Positions 14,946-20,967 of a DNA stretch of 20,967 nt are shown here, one piece after another. The translations under genes were made by a program, and so were the position numbers. This DNA comes from DASYSA01 sp036003885 (lineage in GTDB: Bacteria > Acidobacteriota > Blastocatellia > UBA7656), in contig DASYSA010000241.1 in assembly GCA_036003885.1 (NCBI GenBank), forward strand, positions 1 through 20,967. Reading direction: 5' to 3'. The notes under the pieces were generated by a model that did not search any database, was not told where the DNA came from, and saw only the letters and a list, made by a program, of their open reading frames with translations. Positions within the stretch are counted from its first letter, which is position 1. Each line of letters starts with the position of its first letter.

Positions 14946-15140
14946 TGAAGGACACCAGTGAACCTGTCGCTTCCAGTGGCTCGGTGTTCAAAGACCAGGA
15001 CACTGCTTTGGGGCGACCATTCTGTCTCACTGAGGCAAACATTACTGCATCCTTTCGCAACCCTGGTCTTCAATGTTGAACAGCGACGCCATTACGATTG
15101 TAACGAGTTGCAATGATCATATTGGTCGGGCATCATCATC

Positions 15141-15178
15141 TCTCCTGTAAATTGTCCGGTCTCCTGTAAATTATCCGG
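15141..15178. promoter_or_regulatory. Tandem 19-base repeat upstream of sigma-factor gene
   Basis: Two adjacent 19-base copies differ at one base: TCTCCTGTAAATTGTCCGG (15141-15159) and TCTCCTGTAAATTATCCGG (15160-15178). They end 12 bases before the first possible start of the sigma-factor gene. The two copies would lie about two helical turns apart, which suits a repressor, activator or autoregulatory sigma-factor site. This role is inferred from position. Confidence 0.5.
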
Positions 15179-15190
15179 GCCGGTGGTCGG

Positions 15191-16285
15191 ATGCTCGGCC
15201 ACGGGGCTTATATGGCAGATCAAAGCGATCCTCTCTTAATCCCTTTTCTGCAAGCATCGGATGAGGAGGAGGTGGATCGTCTCCTGGGCCAGATCTTGAC
15301 CGAAACCGCGCAGCCAATCGTGAGCGGCGTCGTGCGCACCTATATCGCCGGTTCTTCCTACTACTCAGGAAGCGATCAGGTGTCCGAAGATATCCAAAAC
15401 CTGATCGCGGATGCCACGGTTCAGATACTGAAGCGTTTAAGGCAAATAAGGCTGAAGCCGGAAATGGGAACTATCAGCAGCTTCAAGGGCTACGTGTCGG
15501 TCACCGCTTATAACACCTGCCACAGACACCTGCGTCTGAAGTACCCGCAACGAGCTCGTTTGAAGCATAAGGTTCGCTATATCCTTACTCACAAGAAGGG
15601 CTTTAGCCTTTGGAAAGACGATCAAGAGAACTGGCTCTGCGGGACCACGGAATGGCTGGAGAGTCGAAGAATCCCGGTTTCGAGGGGCCGCATCAATCAA
15701 CTACGAAATGATTCTCAAGCTCTTGAAGAGGCTGGATTATCGCCCGACAGAGTTGACGATAGTGACCCCTTAGAAGTGGTAACCGCCATTTTCAGATGGG
15801 CAGACGGCCCTCTGGAAATCGATGACCTGGTAAGCCTGACGGCGGAATTATGCAGAATCAAAGACTATGCTCCACAATCGGAATCCGAGACGGACTTATC
15901 GTCCGTCCCCGATTACACACAGCGCGACTCGCTGAGCGACGCAACCAGTAAAGCCGAGCAGCGCGTTTACTTAAAACGGCTGTGGGAGGAGATTTGCCAA
16001 CTGCCGATCGAGCAACGAAGTGCTCTTCTGTTGAATCTGAGGGACCCACAGGAGAGCAGCTTGATAACGTTGCTTTCCGACATAGGGATAGCGACTGTTC
16101 GAGAAGTAGCGTCCGCACTAACCCTCCCAGTCGAGCGGGTCGCAAGGCTATGGAATGATTTGCCCCTGGATGATTCCACAATCGCCCAGCATTTGCAGGT
16201 TACCAGGCAGCAGGTAATTAACTTTCGAGTGTCGGCTCGTCGCCGCTTGTCGCGCCGCATGAAGGCGCTTGGTAAGCCGTTCTAA
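15191..16285 (+). CDS. Sigma-70-family factor with split region 4, 364 aa
   Basis: A region 2-like core lies at about 62-130 (SEDIQNLIADATVQILKRL, FKGYVSVTAYNTCHRHLR). A linker of about 130 residues follows. At the C-terminus a region 4 starter (LPIEQRSALLLNL, 271-283) is separated by about 40 residues from the helix-turn-helix (DDSTIAQHLQVTRQQVINFRVSARRRL, 327-353). The intervening segment (TVREVASALTLPVERVARLWN) itself looks like a small helix-turn-helix. Sigma factors of this kind direct RNA polymerase to a special promoter set and are usually held by a membrane anti-sigma factor; the next gene encodes such a protein, 65 bases on. The start may be 15191 or 15212 (MADQSDPLL, GGGG 5 bases upstream); the longer frame is given. 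It has a tandem 19-base repeat upstream. Confidence 0.85.
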   Translation: MLGHGAYMADQSDPLLIPFLQASDEEEVDRLLGQILTETAQPIVSGVVRTYIAGSSYYSGSDQVSEDIQNLIADATVQILKRLRQIRLKPEMGTISSFKGYVSVTAYNTCHRHLRLKYPQRARLKHKVRYILTHKKGFSLWKDDQENWLCGTTEWLESRRIPVSRGRINQLRNDSQALEEAGLSPDRVDDSDPLEVVTAIFRWADGPLEIDDLVSLTAELCRIKDYAPQSESETDLSSVPDYTQRDSLSDATSKAEQRVYLKRLWEEICQLPIEQRSALLLNLRDPQESSLITLLSDIGIATVREVASALTLPVERVARLWNDLPLDDSTIAQHLQVTRQQVINFRVSARRRLSRRMKALGKPF

Positions 16286-16335
16286 TTTTTCTCGTATATG
16301 GCAATATATTCATCTTTTCACATCTTCCAATTATC

Positions 16336-16343
16336 AAAAGGGG
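16336..16343 (+). promoter_or_regulatory. Ribosome binding site deciding the anti-sigma start
   Basis: AAAAGGGG lies 7 bases before ATG 16351 but only 1 base before the alternative ATG 16345, so 16351 is the better start. The 65-base gap around it is AT-rich compared with its flanks. Confidence 0.5.
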
Positions 16344-16350
16344 CATGCTG

Positions 16351-17721
16351 ATGTTCAGGTATCGCTTTTCGAAGAAACACCTATCAGACTCGCAAATAGA
16401 GCGCTATCAGCGACGAGTCATGCGGCCTGATGAACTCATATCGACCAGCGATCACCTGGCAGCTTGCTCCGAATGCTCTCAACGTTTTCACGCCCCCCAT
16501 CTTGTCGAGGCGGCCTATAAGTTCGCCCATAATTCGCTCGAAATCACAGCTGAAGATCACCTTCTATTTGAGCAGCTTGCCGGTTATGCCGATGACAGTC
16601 TCGGAACGCCGGATCGTGAGAAGGTCGAGCTTCATCTGGCAGCTTGTGAAGAGTGCGAGTCTGATCTGCAAAGTCTCTTTGATCTCTCCGCACTGATTAG
16701 CGGCAGAGATAAGGAACCACGGTTGTCAAAGGTCCCTTCTCCAGTCGCCTCGCCAACTTTCTGGGAACGCCTGCGTGCCCGCCGGCGGCCCTCGACCTAT
16801 CGCGATCTGCTTTCCGCACTGAGCTATCGTCCACTCCTTCCGGCAGCCAGCTTGCTGGTAGTTGCGGCTCTTGTCATTTGGGGCATTACACGGTCAACGC
16901 AAGAGCGGATTGACGGACTGACCCTGCAGATAAGGCAGCTTCAGGCGGAAAATGATTCGATGCGCGACGCAGCATCTAATGCCGATGCACAAATCGCGAG
17001 GCTAATGAAGGAGAATGAAGAAGTGCGGCTGGCCGGAGACTTGTCCCCGGCGGCTTTGCGGCTAAACGATGGGATCGGGTCAGTGGCTTTGGATGAGACC
17101 GGAACTATTCAAGGCCTGGAAGCGCTTCCGGCTGAACTGAGAACGGCTGTTCAAACAGCTCTAACGAGTGCGCGGTTACAGGTCGCGCCTGGTCCGGCGG
17201 TGAAGATAGGGCGGGTCGGCACGTTGCTCGGCGAGAAGGATAATATAGAGACATTCAAGTTGATAACACCGGTTGGTTCTATTGTGCTGTCAAACATCCC
17301 AACATTTAAGTGGGAGTCGATGCCAGGGGCGACGCATTACACGGTGCTTGTCCGCGACGTAAACACCGGCAGGGAAATCGAAAGCGAACCGCTTTCAGAT
17401 ACACAGTGGACTCCGAAAGAGCCCCTTGCCCGTGGCCATACATACGCATGGATGGTAGAGACCGTAAAGGATGGACGGAGATTGCGATCCCCCGCTCTCG
17501 ACAAGCCTTACGCTGCCTTCAAGGTTCTGGAAAAAGAGTCATTCGATAGAATTCAACGCTCTCAAGCTTCGTGGGGAAACTCCCACCTGGTGATGGGCAT
17601 TCTCTACGCCAAGGCAGGTCTGAAGGATGCAGCCAGAAAAGAGTTGAAGGAACTGCAGGCAGCGAACCCCGATGTCCGTGTCATCAACAAGCTGATTAAG
17701 AACCTTGACTCGAATAAGTGA
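16351..17721 (+). CDS. Membrane anti-sigma-like protein with two zinc motifs, 456 aa
   Basis: Residues below count from ATG 16345; subtract two for the chosen start. Two zinc-binding anti-sigma motifs occur: His37-x3-Cys41-x2-Cys44 and His97-x3-Cys101-x2-Cys104, both in HLAAC.[EC]C contexts. A transmembrane helix spans about 163-181 (LLPAASLLVVAALVIWGI), followed by a coiled coil at about 187-228. The extracytoplasmic part includes a fibronectin-III-like segment at about 305-395 (PTFKWESMPGATHYTVLVRD, HTYAWMVETV) and a short TPR-like helical pair at the end (HLVMGILYAKAGLKDAARKE). By analogy with ECF systems, the zinc motifs would bind the sigma factor encoded just upstream, and the outer domain would sense an envelope signal. 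It ends 15 bases from the convergent CHAT gene. Confidence 0.87.
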   Translation: MFRYRFSKKHLSDSQIERYQRRVMRPDELISTSDHLAACSECSQRFHAPHLVEAAYKFAHNSLEITAEDHLLFEQLAGYADDSLGTPDREKVELHLAACEECESDLQSLFDLSALISGRDKEPRLSKVPSPVASPTFWERLRARRRPSTYRDLLSALSYRPLLPAASLLVVAALVIWGITRSTQERIDGLTLQIRQLQAENDSMRDAASNADAQIARLMKENEEVRLAGDLSPAALRLNDGIGSVALDETGTIQGLEALPAELRTAVQTALTSARLQVAPGPAVKIGRVGTLLGEKDNIETFKLITPVGSIVLSNIPTFKWESMPGATHYTVLVRDVNTGREIESEPLSDTQWTPKEPLARGHTYAWMVETVKDGRRLRSPALDKPYAAFKVLEKESFDRIQRSQASWGNSHLVMGILYAKAGLKDAARKELKELQAANPDVRVINKLIKNLDSNK

Positions 17722-17736
17722 GTGTTCAGCGAGAAT

Positions 17737-20700
17737 CTATCTGCCATCGCCGACGACGACAAAGCTCGCCCAATAGAATGGGTCCTGGTATTTCTCAGAC
17801 TTAAGCATCTTCAGCGCCGCCGCTCGGAGGGCTTCTGCCTTTCCCGAAAGGTTGTTTGAAGATCTCACTGTAGACAATAGATTGTTGTGAAAACCAATCA
17901 TCATCTCTGTTGTGCCGGCTGACTCTACCTTCCACTGGCTCACGACAGTCGTCGGGCAGCCGGCGACGAAAAATGACCAGCTCAACCCGGTGACCCCTTC
18001 CCCGGCTCTTATTTGTCCGCGTGCAGTCTCGCACGCAGAAAGAACGACGATGTCGGCATTCAGCTCGAGTTGGGCAATCTCCCAGGCCTCGAGCATTCCG
18101 TCTTCGTTATGATTCGAAACTACTTGAGATAAGACTATTCTTGAATACATCGGCCCCTGGTTGTCCAGGATGCTGTGAGTGGCAAAATGCAGCACCTTAT
18201 AATTCCCCATCGCCGATTTTGCCGTTTCTTCCTGAGCGCTCGACCCTATGAACACTTTGCTGTTTTCGCGGCCATATATTTCCGCGAGGGCCTTCACTTC
18301 TCTTTCCGCCTCCGGAAGCGACGATAGAGTATTATCCCGGAAAGCAGCGGCAACACTCTTCTCTTCAGTACTCAGGGCAGGGTTGCCGAATGCAAGCAGC
18401 GTTGGCCTGAGGAAGGAACCGCTCCTGGGAGGTAGCGAGTCAACGCTCGGCGCGAGGGAGGCTTTCGAGGCCCGCTTTTTCACAATCTCGCACAAAACAG
18501 TCAGGGAGGGGGCGTAATATGTTGAGAAGTCTTCGATCAAATACCGTCCCGGCACACTCTGCAGCGCCTGGAAAGGAAGCTCCCACAAGATCTCATCGGG
18601 TGCCAGCACAAGCATGTTCCTGCCCGCCAGTTGATCCTTCGCGGGCTGAAGAAGCAGTTTATACAATTCAAGAGCCAACCTCTGTGTCCCTATACTGCGG
18701 GTTGCTATCCGCTCTCTGAAGGTCTGCACCATCAACATGAGGTCGGCTTTCTTAAGGGCAATGGGGTAGAGCTTGATGTTTATCCCGTTTGCCCCATTGC
18801 CTTGAGTATTATCCCTCGTGATAACAAAAAGGTAGGTCTTATCCTCCAACACCGCGAATTCGAGTAGAGCGGTCTTGCTGTCCGGCAACAATGCTCCCAG
18901 ATCTTCGATAGCCAATGACCTGGCCTCGGCGCGATGCGCCTGCCGATCGCGGTCGGTTGCGTAGAGGTTATTCTCAAAAGATTCATATTCAAGTCTTGCT
19001 TTCCTCAAGCGGGCGTTGAGGTCTGCGATCAGAGACTGATTACTTCCTCTGGCCTGAGTCTCGGTGTAGATTCGGACATTGAGTAATTGGATCTCCGTCC
19101 GGAGTTGCTGTTCGTGCTCGCGGTCGCCGGCGGACATTTCTTTTGTGACGTTCAATTTGTTGCCCTGAAGAACGTCAAGCAAAACCCTGCCTTTTGCCCG
19201 CTCAGCGTAAAGCATGGCGTCTGCGACGCGATTCTGCTTTGCCAGCAAGTCGATCATCAGGTAATAAGGTTCGACTCTATTCTGGAAGAACAGGGTGCTC
19301 TGTTGTTCACGGCCGGCCACGTTGCTTCTTATGAGTTCGGCTTCACTGATTGCATCCGACAGAGCTTGGATGGCCGAATCAGATTGATATTGAGCAAGGC
19401 TCGCCTTCGCCTTTGAGAGCAGAGCCAGATAAGAAATGTTCGGCTGGCTCAGCTCGCGGGCGAGTACCACTGCTCGGTCTGAAAGCTCGAGCGCCTCGCG
19501 GTAACTCTTCTTCAGCACATAAACTTCGGCTTTTCGCCAGAGTAACTCCGCCTCTCGGTTTTTGTCCCCGATCTTATCCGAAGCTGCTAAGGCTTTGTCG
19601 AAGTAAGCCAGCGCCGAATCGTAATTGCTCTGGGCCTGAGCGACCGTACCCAGTCCTTCCAGGGAAGGTATTATCAATCTAGTCGCTGCGATGGCCTCAG
19701 CTATTTTCAATGCAGCCTGGAAGCTATCAAATGCTTTTTCGTATTTGCCCTGCCTTTGATTGCTGAGGCCGATATTACTGAGAGCGGTCGCGACGGCGAT
19801 TTTGTTATCGAGTTGCAATGCCAGTTTCAAACTCTGCTCCAGGAAATCATTGGCTCTTGGATAGTCTCCCTGGTCCAGATATAGAATTCCCAAATCGGTA
19901 AGAATTCTTTGACGTGTATCGGTGGGATTGATGGCCTCGATTGTCGTCAATGCCCGGTGATAGTAGTTAAGGGCCTTTGCGTAGTTACCCAAAAAGTAAT
20001 AGACCTGTCCTAGATCTTCCAATCTATCTGCAACCGCCGTCCGGTATGGGAGACCTGCCGCGACCATCTCTTCAAAGAGCGCGAGCGATTTTAGCAGTAA
20101 ATCCAATGCGCGAGGGTAATCACCCTCCCAGGTACTGATGTAACCCAGATTGGACCAGGCGATTGCCTTGCTATACCTGAAAAAATTTGATGATTCCTTT
20201 CCTTCGAAGAGAGCTGCCGTGAGCGAAAGGCTGCGCATTGAGACTTCTTTCGCAGTTTTGTAATCCCCGATGCTTATGTACAGCGTTCCAAGATCATTCA
20301 ATATGCGGATGCAATCGAGTTTCGAGTTGATCTCTTCAAAAGCCTTAAAGCTCCTGTCATACGACTCTATGGCGTTTTGAAAATCGCTGGTCTCGAACTG
20401 AACCCTGCCCAACCCATACAGCGCCGTCGCTAACAGCCGTTTCAAGTCTGACCTGTTATCTGCGGGTTTAAGAACTGACTCCAGGCAGACGCGGATGCAA
20501 TTCCGGTAAGCTTCTATGGCTTTTTGTGGCTGTCGCGTTTCGTAGTAGAGTTTGCCGATCTTGTGGAAGGCGTTGGCTTGGATAAGCGAATTACCTGACC
20601 TTTCTGAGGCCGCTACCAGGACCTGTAAGAGAAAAAACGATCTCGAAGGATCTTTTGCATTGTTGGCTTTTTCAGCTTCCCTCATTAGCGAACCGCAGAA

Positions 20701-20901
20701 TACCTCCCCAATCAGGCTCTTATATTCGTCGAGCAGCTTGATCGCTTTTTGTTCATCACCGGTGGGCAAGGATACGATGGCCTCAAACAAATCGATCGAG
20801 TTTTGGATTGGTTTTATCGCTTGCGAGAAACCGACTAGAGGAAGGAAAAACCACACGCACACAAGGAAATAGTACTTGATGCCCACTCCGCTGCTTGCCA
20901 T
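17737..20901 (-). CDS. Secreted TPR-CHAT protease-family protein, 1054 aa
   Basis: Residues 9-28 form a signal peptide (KYYFLVCVWFFLPLVGFSQA). TPR repeats occupy about 105-520, with typical LG.[LV]Y...G[DN]Y..AL units; inserts make the spacing irregular, unlike the other CHAT protein. A linker shared with that protein (PYYLMIDLLAKQNRVADAM, AERAKGRVLLDVL) leads to the CHAT domain from about 670. The catalytic His909 is in HFATHSI and Cys957 in LSACETARG, with GAGEG..GL and SQWKVES following. It lacks the NTF2-like domain of the paralogue. An exported cysteine-peptidase role is inferred from the family. No strong ribosome binding site precedes ATG 20901, so the start rests on the signal peptide. 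It converges on the anti-sigma gene, 15 bases apart, and its promoter lies near or beyond the right edge. Confidence 0.9.
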   Translation of the reverse strand: MASSGVGIKYYFLVCVWFFLPLVGFSQAIKPIQNSIDLFEAIVSLPTGDEQKAIKLLDEYKSLIGEVFCGSLMREAEKANNAKDPSRSFFLLQVLVAASERSGNSLIQANAFHKIGKLYYETRQPQKAIEAYRNCIRVCLESVLKPADNRSDLKRLLATALYGLGRVQFETSDFQNAIESYDRSFKAFEEINSKLDCIRILNDLGTLYISIGDYKTAKEVSMRSLSLTAALFEGKESSNFFRYSKAIAWSNLGYISTWEGDYPRALDLLLKSLALFEEMVAAGLPYRTAVADRLEDLGQVYYFLGNYAKALNYYHRALTTIEAINPTDTRQRILTDLGILYLDQGDYPRANDFLEQSLKLALQLDNKIAVATALSNIGLSNQRQGKYEKAFDSFQAALKIAEAIAATRLIIPSLEGLGTVAQAQSNYDSALAYFDKALAASDKIGDKNREAELLWRKAEVYVLKKSYREALELSDRAVVLARELSQPNISYLALLSKAKASLAQYQSDSAIQALSDAISEAELIRSNVAGREQQSTLFFQNRVEPYYLMIDLLAKQNRVADAMLYAERAKGRVLLDVLQGNKLNVTKEMSAGDREHEQQLRTEIQLLNVRIYTETQARGSNQSLIADLNARLRKARLEYESFENNLYATDRDRQAHRAEARSLAIEDLGALLPDSKTALLEFAVLEDKTYLFVITRDNTQGNGANGINIKLYPIALKKADLMLMVQTFRERIATRSIGTQRLALELYKLLLQPAKDQLAGRNMLVLAPDEILWELPFQALQSVPGRYLIEDFSTYYAPSLTVLCEIVKKRASKASLAPSVDSLPPRSGSFLRPTLLAFGNPALSTEEKSVAAAFRDNTLSSLPEAEREVKALAEIYGRENSKVFIGSSAQEETAKSAMGNYKVLHFATHSILDNQGPMYSRIVLSQVVSNHNEDGMLEAWEIAQLELNADIVVLSACETARGQIRAGEGVTGLSWSFFVAGCPTTVVSQWKVESAGTTEMMIGFHNNLLSTVRSSNNLSGKAEALRAAALKMLKSEKYQDPFYWASFVVVGDGR

Positions 20902-20967
20902 AACTCTGATGCTACAGAGGTTCTTTGATGGTCGGCAAGCTCAGTAAACCAGTGAGCCGCGGGTACT

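Larger units (their letters stand above)
14857..15190. other. Intergenic region between divergent crotonase and sigma-factor genes
   Basis: These 334 bases carry no convincing gene; the overlapping short frames on both strands have no recognisable protein sequence. The region holds a perfect GC hairpin (14928-14945) nearer the crotonase and a tandem 19-base repeat (15141-15178) nearer the sigma-factor gene. Promoters for both directions must be here, but no clear -35/-10 pair could be assigned. Confidence 0.7.

Noticed and set aside
14834..15079. Short plus- and minus-strand frames in the crotonase/sigma intergenic region
   Set aside because: They overlap each other on opposite strands, carry no protein-like patterning, and one overlaps the crotonase start.
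15098..15125. Possible -35 TTGTAA / -10 TATTGG promoter upstream of the sigma gene
   Set aside because: The -10 match is only half of the consensus, so no promoter is called.

Overview
The window looks like a chromosomal segment of an environmental Acidobacteriota-type bacterium, most likely of the Blastocatellia kind. This is inferred from gene styles that I associate with that group: a membrane winged-helix/TPR regulator, secreted TPR-CHAT proteins, a sigma factor paired with a zinc-finger anti-sigma factor, and a tail-fibre-like secreted protein. No rRNA or marker gene confirms it. No tRNA, CRISPR array, insertion sequence or prophage was seen.

Layout. (1) Positions 1-5890, all on the minus strand: seven small to medium genes. 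Six have N-terminal secretion signals (one of these is cut by the left edge) and one encodes an 84-residue cytoplasmic-looking protein. They include a tail-fibre-like protein with repeated beta motifs, a protein made of two 113-residue tandem copies of one domain, and several unrecognised exported proteins. (2) 6101-6361, minus: a small Cys-pair/helix-turn-helix protein, divergent from the next block. (3) 6595-12096, plus: a membrane-anchored winged-helix regulator with TolB-like and TPR regions, then a secreted NTF2-like/TPR/CHAT protein of 1115 residues. (4) 12177-14856, minus: a three-gene acyl-CoA/esterase cluster (crotonase, secreted alpha/beta esterase, second crotonase). (5) 15191-17721, plus: an unusual sigma-70-family factor and a membrane anti-sigma-like protein with two HxxxCxxC zinc motifs. 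(6) 17737-20901, minus, convergent with the anti-sigma gene: a second secreted TPR-CHAT protein of 1054 residues.

How it may work together. Each of the two CHAT proteins (His/Cys protease family) lies beside a transcription-control unit that spans or touches the membrane: CHAT-1 beside the winged-helix regulator, CHAT-2 beside the sigma/anti-sigma pair. Both CHAT proteins carry export signals, and both regulators have a domain placed outside the cytoplasm. An attractive but untested idea is that the exported CHAT proteases process envelope partners, possibly the anti-sigma factor itself, to switch on a regulon that could include the neighbouring secreted proteins. The crotonase/esterase cluster looks like ordinary acyl-CoA metabolism.

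Most coding starts were chosen by ribosome-binding-site spacing. Several reading frames extend further upstream, and those extensions are judged non-coding.
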